A stretch of DNA of 64,000 nucleotides, taken from NCBI GenBank assembly GCA_918807975.1, contig OU964918.1:992001-1056000 (forward strand), given 5' to 3'. Positions 36,601 to 48,600 of this stretch are shown in pieces. Numbering within the stretch: the first letter of the stretch is position 1; each line of letters starts with the position of its first letter. The notes beneath the pieces are model-generated. The model searched no databases and was not told the origin of the DNA. It saw only the letters and a program-made list of their open reading frames with translations. Source of the DNA: Aplidium turbinatum. Lineage: Eukaryota; Chordata; Ascidiacea; Aplousobranchia; Polyclinidae. Both the position numbers and the translations under genes were made by a program.

Positions 36601-39600
36601 ACATTTAAGAAGTTTGCATATATATTTACAAAGAAAGGGGATTATCTAAACTGTCTGGCTTCACAAGCTGCTTCACAAGATTCACAAGCCTTCACAAGCT
36701 GTCAACATTTACAAGTGCGAAAAACACCTTTGCATAGACAAAACGAAACACTGTGAAAACGAAACACTTTGAAATTCCACAAAGAATGAATCATTTTGTG
36801 CTGTTTTGAGTGTAAATAAACTAGTTGCTTGTTACTGCTTATTGTGTGCTTTTGTTGCCAGAGCGCCTGTCGTTACAGATCTGCTACGTTTCAAAATTCT
36901 GTAGGTAGTGCGAATGTGCCTGATGTAATAAATTTGCTACGTTTGAAAAAGAAATAAAATACTCTAAAAAAAAATTTTTAAACATAAAACATATGTTGAC
37001 TAAACTAATAGTTCAGGCCCTTAGGGGAATCTTTAGGCTAAACGTGTTACACGTTGTTTTTTTGCATATTTTTGCAGTTGATCAACCCAGCTTTGATTTT
37101 AGTGGGTGCCGCAACTTTTTGGGTCACGTGATCACCCCCAAATCGGGGATTTCCCTAGAAATCACGTTTCAGCTCTTTTTACGTCATTTTTGTGCAATTA
37201 CATATTTGATTTTTGTATATTTTAACTTAAAAAGCACATACAAATAAGTGAGACAAAATAAACACAAAATAATTTAATTGATGACGTCATTGTGACGTCA
37301 TCACCTATATTTTTTTGCTTTTTTAACCTATTTTGGTCGTTTGCTGTTGGTTTTAGTCGGAGTACCGGTTACTAAAACCACTTCACAATTCCTAAAAGTA
37401 GTTTCGTCATGATTACATCTTTTATGACGTCATCATTACATTATTAAAACTAGACAACTTCAAATTCAGGAACCAAAGGTAAGTTTATTCCGAAAAAAGC
37501 GATCAAATACTCTCATTATAAGTTTTGCAAATGCCTAAAATTTTACAATTGCAAGCAATAACAATAATTCCAGTACAGTATGACGCAATAACGACGTCAT
37601 CAAGGGAATAACCAGAAGAACAGCTACCAGGGGTGAATTTCCCTTTTGGTTATGCCACTTTAAAATTTAAAATAATATGTAGGCCTAATTATGATCTACA
37701 AATCAAATTAATACACGACCCCAGATGATGCAATGTCAGAGTCTTAACACTGTTAATTCAAAACGAAAAAACTAGCGGTTTTCGATGTTAAATTCCTACC
37801 ATACGTAATTTGATAAAAAAATTCGTGTACGACAAGTTTTTTCAAGTTACAAGATAGAGTTTAGAAAGTCAAAAGCATTTCTTGAATGATCAGTGTGGAT
37901 TGGAGATGAAACGTCAATGTGGATTGAAGATGAAACATCAGAGAGGATTGGATATTTTGTGGTCGAATTGCATGTTTCGTACTCGCATGAACAAAGACAG
38001 AAAGACTTGTGCATTTTATGGATTTTTTCTTACAGGAACATCGAGAGCCACAAGTAGACTGACAAAACGGAACAAGCTGATATGCATCATTATGTTTCCA
38101 ACCCCAAGCTAAAGGAGAATGTAGTTGCTGAACATTTACGAGGCTTGATTTCCGTATTTCAGCTTGATGTATCGCTCTGCGTGTATGTTGCATCAGAGCA
38201 GCTGACGTTGGTGGCAGCTTTTCAATAGCACAACCATTGGTAAACATCATATAACGGCAGTCGTCTACATCCGTGATAGTAGGACCATTGCCATAAAGAG
38301 CTATGACATACTTTTGTATGTCATTTATAGAACTAGGTGAGCTTGAGAAATTCAGAGAGTTAAATATGCCACACATTGCGGTAAGATTAAGCATCCAACA
38401 ACCCCAAGCCTTTTTTTCCAAAGACGAAACAGTATCACAGATTGTGATAGCATAAAACAAAGGTAAAGAAGCGCAAATCATCGGAGATTGAGGTAAAGAT
38501 GAAACAATATCATGGATTGGAATGAAGCGAGTTTTTTTTTCCAACTCCAAATTCAACCCATAGTTTACAGATTTCTAACTTGTCAAAACACGAAATTGCA
38601 ATAATTACCACATTAGTATCTACTGTTTTGACTATGGCATCGGATTTTCCATGTTTCACATTGAGAAACATACGGGTGTCTGCCTCTTCGTGATCACATG
38701 GGGAAACCTCAGGCATGTCCAATGTTTGATTGTTAAGAGCTGTATCTAACGATGCTACAACAATCGTAAACAAGTTTGGATCGACTGAAGTTATCACAGC
38801 TTGTTGAACTAGTTGATATAACGCAGTTTTGTTGCTGTCATTTCTCAAAAACTCAGACCAGTTGAGAGGAAGACGATTATCACTTGTGACAGCCACGTAA
38901 CATCCAGACCCTGTTTCTTGCAGAAGATAAGCCTCAAATAGCTACTGCCATCACAGAACATGCCAGCAGTGTGATGTCAGCCGATTATGAAGTAGTGAAA
39001 GAATCTGCCTCAAAAACCGATCACTACGTCCTTGATGGAGGGTTCTTGTTGAATCGAGTGCCATTGAAACTGGAGACAGTTATGGGTCTATTGCACAGTC
39101 GTATGCAGATTTTACCATTCGTCATTATCGCTTAGCAACGGTGGTCTTTGATGGATATGGTGGTCCGTCTATCAAAGACAATACCCATCAAAGACGCGGC
39201 ATGAACGTCCACCCGGTTGTTCACTTTACTGTAGACACCAAGTGCATTGGAAAGAAGGAGCAGTTCTTGCCTCGAGCTTCCAACAAGGAAGGATTAATTT
39301 CTGCTCAATTGAGGAATAGAAGCTGCAATGTGATGAACGCTCCAGGTGATGCAGATGTTGACATCGTCAAGACGGCAAATGGACAGCCCTCATCGACATA
39401 GTCAGGGGCGCCGGAAGCGGGGGGGCAGGGGGGGCGGATGCTCTCCCTGCCCTCAAATTTTCTGTAGATGGGGGGGCAGGGGGGGCAATGGTGCCCTTCT
39501 AAGGTCATGTAAGCTACTGCATATTTTGCAATACGATATCAAAATTTCAACTATTTGCTTTCAGCCTAATTGTAATCTTTCATTTCTGCCTCAAAATAAT

Positions 39601-42600
39601 ATTCACGGCACAAAATTCTGTATCACAGTAGATTAGCCCACATCATTATAAAATAGCATGATGCCATGATGCATCCTTGCCATTGTTTTTTGTATACCGG
39701 ACACTTGTATCATTACTCGATGATGAGCTGATGGATGAGAATTATTGCTATATCTCATCTTAAAACTTAAAAAAAAATTGGCCTTTCAGCAACAAAAGTG
39801 CCCTTTTTTCATAATCCTGCCCCCCCAGTCAAAAACCGTTTCGGCGCCCCTGGACATAGTACGACTTTAATTGGTGAAGACACGGACCTTTTAATATTGA
39901 TACTACGCTATGCTGACACTGACCCAGACATTAAAGAACTCTACTTCCGCTCCAAAAAGGCTTACGCAACCAAGATACACGACATCAACAAACTTAAAGC
40001 AATCATCGGGCCAGACATAATTATGCTTACAGCTCCTCTTCATTCATGCATTCACCGGTTGTGATTCAACGTCAAGGATATGTGGTATCGGGAAGAAGAC
40101 GCTTTCAAGAAACTAGTGAAAAGTCAACCAATATTCAAAGAATGTGCAAATTGCTTTATTCTCCCAAATCAGACAGACCACATCATTAAGGATCTTGGAA
40201 ACAAAGCTATGACCGTTATGTTTGGCAACGATGGCAGTAGTAACCTAGAAACACAGCAATACAATACATTAGTCAAGAAAATTAAAACAGCCAAATCCTT
40301 TGTTCACCATGAACGTTTGCCACCTACATCATCCTTTACCAAATTCCACTGCCTCAGAGTTTACTACCAGATTATGGTCAGGATGAGTAGGCTACTGACG
40401 ATGGTATGGATGCTCTAGACTGGGTTGGAAAGTAGACAATAATCAGATGGTTCCAATCATGACGGACATGAAAGCTGCCCCGGACAACCTACTGAAAATG
40501 ATCACTGCAATTGCGAATCGTGTTCACCTCACTGTAGTTGCCGGAGATATGTGCTACCATACCATGCTGGATGTGGACCATGCCAAACTGGTTCATGTGT
40601 CCATACAACAATCACATAATTACAGACGATGACATCGAAAGTGACAGCGATGAGCATTAGTAATACTTGATCCATTTGCTTTCTTTACGCTGATTATGTC
40701 AAGAGTCTACATGACCACATCGTATGAGCTCTTTATGCCTGCTCACTTAACCCAAATATATATAGAAATTTACCGGGTTTATTAATAAACAATACATTCT
40801 TATTGTACATTTTTAATTGTTTTGGCAGCCATCTTGAATTGCCATATTGAATTTATAGGCTATCAGATAATTTAACAATTCTGAGAATGGTCTCATTGAC
40901 TTCACAAGGTATAAAAACCTAGATATAGACACCGAAACTACACGTTTTAGTCATATGATAACCTAGTTATGGTCAATTTACTGTTATTTTAATGGTTTGG
41001 CGGCCATCTTGGTTTGCCATATTGAATTTATAGGCTATCAGATAATTCAACAATTCTGAGAATAGTCTCATTGACTTCACAGGGTATAAAAACCTAGATA
41101 ACACCAAAACTACATGTTTTGGTCATATGATGACCTAGTTATGGTCAATTTACTATGTTATTTTAATAGTTTAGCGGCCATCTTGGATGGCCATATTGAA
41201 TTTATAGGCTATCAGATGAATTAACAATTCTGAGAATGGTTTCATTGACTTTACAGGGTATAAAAACCTAGATATAGACACCAAAACTACATGTTTTGGT
41301 CATAGGATGATCGAGTTATGGTCAATTTACTGTTATTTTAATGGTTTGGCGGCCATCTTGGAAGCTATCTTGAAAATAACCACTTTCCGGAAGTTGGATT
41401 CCTTAAGATTTTGAATATGTTAGTACTGACACTCAATACTAATCAAATCAGTTGAAAAATCATTGGTAACATATTGTAACCAAAAAAGTAACACCAACAA
41501 CAAACAAGCGACTACAATAAGAAAAAAAAACAAGCAAAAAATGAATACATGACGTCACAATGACGTCATTAATAACATAATTTTGTGTGGCTAACTGCTC
41601 TTGGCTGATGCTGAGCTTCGTCGGAGTCTGCCTCGCTTTCTGACCTAGTCTTATTCTGAAACGATCCCTGTTCCATATCTAGAAAGCTAAAACCTCAATT
41701 GCAAAGGTAACAGGGATCAGTTGTCAGTAGATGTTACAGAAAATATATTTCGCACTTATTCAGTGCATCGTCAGTTCTGATAAAGGGCAGTTAAAACCTA
41801 CAAGTAATGTTTTAAACAACATTACAGTGACGCAATAATGCCAAAACATGAGCGTAAAAAATTGAAAAAGCAAAAGCGTAAATATTGAAAAAATGCTGAA
41901 TGAAAACTAAACCAAGCCGGCAGTAAAGTAAATTACGTATCAAATATAAATTATAAACTAGAAATGATGAAAGAGCGATGAGCAAAGCCTGCAAATGTAG
42001 CGTTGTGACAAATTACGGCAAAGAAAATAAATTATATGCGGAACGCGGCAGTCAAAGGCAGTGATAAACAAACTCAGTACAGCGATAAATAATTAAATGG
42101 AGCGTCTTGGAAAACACAAAATGTAGCGTTGTGGAAAAAAGAGTAGGCAAAGACGGCAGTGAATAATAAGGCAGTAAAATATTGAAAAAATACCAAAAAT
42201 GTAGTGGAGCGTCAAAAATTTAAACTTGTGGCAGAATTAATTTTTGGATATTTATTTTGGCATGTATCCTATGTATCCACTTATCTTCACAACGTCAGAC
42301 TAATAAAATAATGGCGTAACTCATTTTTTCTGGTTTTGAGATAATCGAAAAAAACTGTCTACACAGTTGTTTTTATCATATTTATTGTACAGTTAAACGA
42401 AAATAGCATGTCGACACAAGTACAATGAGCATGTATACTTTGATTTTCTTCATTTTGCATCCCATAATGTGTTGGGATGACTTAGGCCATTTTCCGAATG
42501 CACAGACATGACTTAGGCCATTTGATATTTTGAGTTTATCAATATGAGTTTTCAAACGGTGACATAATAACAGTAATAACACGACTAGAATTAACAGGAA

Positions 42601-45600
42601 AATCCCTAATAGCAACTCCAATCTAACGATAGGAGTTGTATTTCATGCTTGACTGCATATTTCACCCAAAAACAGTTCAGAGTTGGCAAGACAAGCTGAA
42701 TAAATTATCAGTGATGAGGCAAATTATGAAAAAAGAAGTGGCACTATGTTGGCACAACATGTTTCATAGATTGGAGACCATTGTATTTCCTCAATTTGAT
42801 TGGAAGATGGCTTGAAAAAATAGGAATCCATGTAGTGTCGCCTAAGTTTGTTTGAGACCGCTGTGGCAGATCCTCCCACTGTGCGGCCTCACATAATGGG
42901 ACCTTGTACAATACCTTTCCACTGCTTCCATGATTCAGGCCTCTAAGATCATGAACCGTGGGATCTCCAGCTTTCTTTCCAGGTCTGATACTCAACAAGC
43001 ATCATCCATCGCTTTTCATAAAATCACTGTTTTGCATCCTCTGTACATTGTTGGGATGCGGTCTGATCCAGGCATTCTGGATGATAATTTCGTAATCTCT
43101 CATCGTAAAAATGTCGTATGCTAATTTTCTCTCTATAGTAGGCTACTGTGCAGTGTGCATGCTATCACACTCAATTTGAGTGTGACCAGCCACGAGGTAC
43201 TTCTTAGTAATAGTGATGCCATGCTTCCATGCAAGGGCACAGTATAGGCACTATAGAAACATTAGAGTTTCTATTTTGATATCCACACCCATCACTCCAA
43301 ATAAATATCTCCTCCAGACCGGGGCTTCCAGAAATTACTCGTTCGAAATGATTAAACTGCAAGAAAGCGAATACTTCACTGCGTAAATCACCTTCTGTTT
43401 CATTCCAAATAGATCAATAGGCATCTTTTGATTCAAGATTGAATAGTGTAAAATTGTGTACCTGCAGCTTGGTTTTATAGTACATACTGCTTGCCTTAGT
43501 TTTGGGACACAGATGTACAGCCTGTAAATCCATTGTCCATACGGATTTTACTGTGCTACCGGACTACCTGTCTTTCGTCTTCTCATCTCAAGCTTTATTC
43601 TTCAACTTGATATGGTCATCGCATTGTTCCTTGGTAATATTACTGTGTTTGAATGAAACACACATGTCGCACTGATCCTTACGTGGTATGAACAGAGCAT
43701 CCAGCAGCCCGTTGCAACCAGTTCCCCTAAAGCTGCACGTTTCAATCTTATTGGACCGCAGTGGACATGGAGCTGGCCAAGAGTGTGTGCGTAGCCCTCG
43801 CGTAGTTACGACCACCTTAAACAATCATACAAGCGAATGGCCTTTGTCTCAATTTAGACCTGGGTTAAACAAAGCCCAATGGCGATGATATCACGGGTAA
43901 CGGGGGCAAGCTTGAAAGTGTTGGAAGCCTCCAGCCTGGTTTCACACATTGGCGGCGGATCTATGATGATCGTCTACCAGTGCCTTTTGCCCATCATAAC
44001 AGTGCCTTTTGCCCACTCAACGTCTTTCCCATCATAACACTGGGCCTTCAAAGCCACATATGACATCACCATCCAAAGCCAAATTCAATTTGAAGACAAA
44101 CCAATGCTCTAACACGAGCTGGAGCCGACGATGAAGACGAGGAGCTCTCATCATGAAATACTTCACTAAAATAGGCTGTGCTTAATGATCGTAGTCCTGA
44201 TGATTCAGCAAGCTCTTTGTCTTGCAGATGAAGTTGGATTATGGTAGTTCCAGGGTACAAGAACTTCTTCGTTCTGTGCGTTGTGACCTTTCTACAGAAA
44301 TGGGAATCTACAGGAGGCAAGTCATTGAGAAATTTCGCCAAAAAGTGATTTTCCTCTTTTCCCATTTTAGCACATTTACCTACACATAAAAGTCAATTCA
44401 AGCATTTTTAAATCTATATTTTCCTTCTCTAATCAGTGAAACTCAAGAATGATGGCGAAGAATCAGCAACGAGCTTATAAAGTTGATATTAAGCTGATTG
44501 TGATATTAAGCTGAGAATTAATTAAGTATCCAACAATGGCTATCACAGTGTGAGGTGATAAGTCGCGCTACCAGAGTGCTAGGAAAATGAAGCTTTTCAA
44601 AGGAACAGAAAAATAAAACAGATTGATTTAAGTAGGTTACCGGTAGTTTCTTGAAAATGTCCAAGATTAAGATACATAGAATAGAAAAAGAATACTTATT
44701 TTGTGCTAAATTAATCGTCTAGACTTGTGATGAAGTGGAAGCTCTATTTCTGTACAATTAAGATCGTCGTCTTCTGACCATCTGCTCTGTTGGAGGACAG
44801 CTTTATTTCCAGCAAACGATTAAAAAGATTTGTAAAATAGCCTAAGTCATGCGTTTGAGTTAGGCCATTTGACATTTTTACGAAAATACCACTTTCTCGT
44901 TAACGTAGGTCTTAGAAAATTATATGGCAGATGCGCTACATTTTAGGGACCCACAAAACACTAATATCTCAATTTCGTCAAAAAGTGAGTTACGCCATTA
45001 TTTTATTAGTCTGACGACAAGCATCTAGATTATCAATGTTTGGTTGTTCAACAAATGTGACATTGTAGCATTGGGAAAGTTGTGGTTCAGTACTTAGATC
45101 ATGAAATACAGCAAAATGTTTTAATAACGCAGCCCTGTCATTATTAGAGGAAAAATCGAAAGTGTTCCAAGTTGCACGATGGCCTGACCAGCGAACCGAA
45201 AATTTATTAACCGTCTGTCCAACATATTGTTCATGGCAAAGTAAACATGTTGCTACATAAATCCCATAATTGCTGCAATTGAGTTCCTGTTTTAACTTAA
45301 AAAGTCTTTGCGGAGTGCTCAATGTCGTTTTATGTGAAACCATTGACAAACGATGATGACCATGGTTACCACACAACGCACAGCGACCACAAGGGGCAGA
45401 ATAACCTCTTTGTAGAACAGAAGAGTGGATTTTTTTTGATAGATCTTTGTAGTTTGTAACATAATTTCCAATTGTTTTTGGCCTTGTGTATGTGATCATG
45501 ACATCAGGTTTAAATTCCTTTTCTTTTTCACTCATTTTTAATAAAGCTGGGAAAGCAGTAGCCCACACAGTCTTGCTGTTTTTCTTGTGTGATTTTTATC

Positions 45601-48600
45601 TCGCGTATTTTGTAGTGGCAGTCAGTCCAAATGTAAAAAAATAACATATCTAATTGCATAAAAATGCCGTGAAAAGAGCTCAAAATTGACTTGGGGGAAT
45701 CCCCGATTTGGGGGTGATCACGTGACCCAAAAAGTTGCGGCACCCACTAAAATTGAAGTTAGATTCATCAATTACAAAAAAATTGAAAAAAACAACGTGT
45801 AACACGTTTAGCCTAAAGATGCTCATTTTTGCCCCTAAGGGCCTGAACTATAAAGTGTTTTCAAAAAATAGATTTTTTTTCCAGCTAAACGAAAACTTTA
45901 TCCATTTAGGATTGCTACGTTATTAGTTGCACTGCATGTTTGCTTAGTTTTGTTTTCCAAATACGCAAGATTAAAAAAACATCAAAACTGCATTTTGCTT
46001 TTTTGTGATGTCATAGAGGTTGCCATTAAGTTGCTTGGTTTCCAGTTGGACAAATTAATTGAAACTTTGTAGTATTGTATGGAGGTAGCCCTTAGTAATT
46101 CTGAGGTTTTTTTCCCCAGGTTGGATTACGGTTATAATATTTAATATCTTTTCAGGAAGTACAGGTTTAAAGGTTTTTTTTGCAGATTAAATTACAGTTG
46201 TAATATTTAATATCTTTTCAGGAATTATCAATTCGTTACTTTTTTTTCATGTTTTTCAGACCTTCTGATGATCCGTTATGTGAAACAATTTGTAAAGGCT
46301 TCAGATAGTAATAACTATATTTGGTTTAATTCGCTCTGCCTTTTTGCTTAGCATTGAGCACTTTTTGTAGTATTAATAGTTTTCATTGTTTTTAATTACA
46401 TATACAGTAGAACTCGGTTAATCCGGATTCGATTTGACCGGCGATTCCATCCGGATTAGGCGAAGATCCGGATTAACCGATGACGGTTTTTATCAAGCCT
46501 GACGTTACCTAGATAGAAGGGTATCGGTAAAAATCACCGAAATTGAACGCATTAGTGTGGTCATCTGTCAATTCCGAGACGCGCGATCACCATATTAGCG
46601 ATAGAATTCTTTTGAAATGCAGTAGCTTATGCATGTAAAACGATTGTATTTGTAGACTCTGCGTCTAACGCAAGAACACACTGGCAAAAGTTATATCTTC
46701 AGACATGCGTGTCGGAATAATCTGTAGTCACTCAAAACTTTTGAAAACAGTTACGGAAGACGAGTTTCTTTGGATAACTTACAAAAAATCAAACAAAGTC
46801 TTCTATTGGAGAAACATCACCGACATACCGCCGAAAATTCCACCGACATCTTTTCAAGTTACAGTACGAGTTTGGGCATTTGCGCACGAATTTTGCGTTA
46901 GGAGGGATTACTGTTCATGAAAAGAAGAAATCCGCAATAATTTATTGCGTCACATTAACGGAACAATAGATAAGAAATTTCTCGCAATAAGCCACGTTAC
47001 GTTTTAGCATAAAATGGCAAAACTGTCTGGAAAATCCGGATAAAGCGATAGAGAAAGCGCAACATTTGTCCGGAATAGGCGAAGATCCGGATTAAATAAT
47101 CAGGATAATCCGAAGCTGTTTCTTAAGAAAAATATTACAAATCATTTGTACTTCCAATTTCATCCGGATTAGGCGAAGATCCGGATTAACCGAATCCGGA
47201 TTAACCCATTAAAAGCCGCCACAAGTTCCCGTTGCTCTTTTTAGGAAATATTTCAGCCACAAAGTTGTATTGTCATAACTTTGAAATTAGTTTAAAAAAA
47301 TTTGATGATTTTTGCTTTTTTGATGCATTTTTTTGTTTGCCTTTTAAAAGGACACCGGCCACATAGTCAAATGTAAATCTCGCGATACCTTAACATAACA
47401 AGGTGTTTGTTTCGGTAGAAATTTGTCAGATCTTACTTGAAGGACGTTTCAAAGTTATTGTATGAATATATTATATTCACGGTAACCATCGGCGTAGCTA
47501 GTGGGGGGTGTCCCCCCCAGTTGGCAGTCTCCCCCTCGGTCGGAAGCTTGTGGCAGTAGAATATTTTTAAACGTAAACGAAAAAGCATAGTCAAAATCTT
47601 TTTTGAAATGGATTTGGCTCGTATTCTATTTGCTGGTTCCTACTTCACGCGTTCAGGGGTTTAAAATCATGGTCCGTCGCGGGCGGCACAAACCATAGCT
47701 GTACGCCACTGACAGTCGTCGGCTCCAGCTCGTGACCGAGCATTGGTTTCGTCATCAAATCGAATTTGGCTTTGGATGGTGATGTCATATATGGCTTTGG
47801 AGGCCAGTGTATGATGGAAAAGACGTAGGCAAAAGTCACATTGTATGGGGGGTAAGGATTGTATGGAGGGAGGGACGTGGTAGTTTTAACTTTTCTAGTG
47901 TTCGTTTTTCTTGGGCTTTTTGTATCCTTTTTTTTCGAAAATTCCCGTGCCTTCCTTAGATCTTTTTCTCCAGAGTAATCTGTCACTAGCAAGGTTTTCC
48001 GATGAATCCAGATCAATGTTTGCATGGTTGAGGGAGACTTTCAGCTGATCTTTGTATCTCATTCTTGGTCTTCTGGAGGGGGGGTTTCCTGTCTCTAGTT
48101 GTCCCTCCTCGTTGTTCCTTCTCATGACATGTCCTGTCCAGCGAAGGCAGTGTTGCAATATGGTGACTTCTAAACTGGGCAACCTAGCGCGATCAAGGAT
48201 TGCATCTTTGGTGAGACAATCTTCCCAACGAGTACCTAGCATTTGACCCAGTTTCCTCTGCTGAAAATTTTCAAGACGTTTGATGTAACGGCGGTATAAT
48301 GTCCAGGTTTCAAAAGCATAGAGAAGAGTGGATAGAACGACTGCCCGGAGGACCTTAATTTTTGTGCGGATAAATATAGCATGGTTGTTGAAAACACGAT
48401 GGTTAAGTCTTCCATAGGCACAATGTGCTGCTTTTACACGATGTTCAATATTCTTTGACAGTGTTACAAACAACCAAAAAAATGTGGTCATGTGGCCGGT
48501 GTCCTTTTAAAAGGCAACAATAAATATAAAGCAAAATAAACAAATAAAAGAAGCAAAACCTTACACAAATTAGAGTGTAGTAGGAAGCACAATATTACAG

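Larger units (their letters stand above)
41590..45582 (-). mobile_element. 5'-truncated Penelope-like element with GIY-YIG domain
   Basis: Minus orientation. It carries the GIY-YIG domain near 45020-45580 and a 3' region (41590-42288) with a hammerhead-like motif. Flanks TTTTGTGTG (41581-41589) and TTCTTGTGTG (about 45582-45591) are a probable target duplication in the right TIR of the PIN-like element. A DDE transposon (42293-45016) splits it. The reverse transcriptase part is missing through 5' truncation. Confidence 0.7.
37009..45850. mobile_element. 8.8-kb element with long TIRs and two PIN-like nuclease genes
   Basis: Inverted ends TAGTTCAGGCCCTTAGGGG ... CCTAAGGGCCTGAACTA. The inverted match extends over about 250 bp on each side (landmarks TAGGCTAAACGTGTTACACG, TTTTTGGGTCACGTGATCAC) and resumes past the inserted Penelope-like element (TGACGTCATTGTGACGTCAT near 37280 and its inverse near 41550). 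TAA flanks both ends, giving a 2-3 bp target duplication of TA/TAA. It encodes two homologous genes back to back. No capsid or polymerase gene was seen, so not a Polinton. Invaded by a hAT MITE, a Penelope-like element and, within that, a DDE transposon. Class uncertain. Confidence 0.65.

Noticed and set aside
44990-45016. Native C-terminus of the GIY-YIG protein
   Set aside because: These last codons fall inside the inverted end of the DDE transposon inserted there.
37009-45850. Polinton/Maverick
   Set aside because: Long TIRs are present, but no polymerase B, integrase, ATPase or capsid gene was found, and the flanks show a 2-3 bp rather than a 6-bp duplication.
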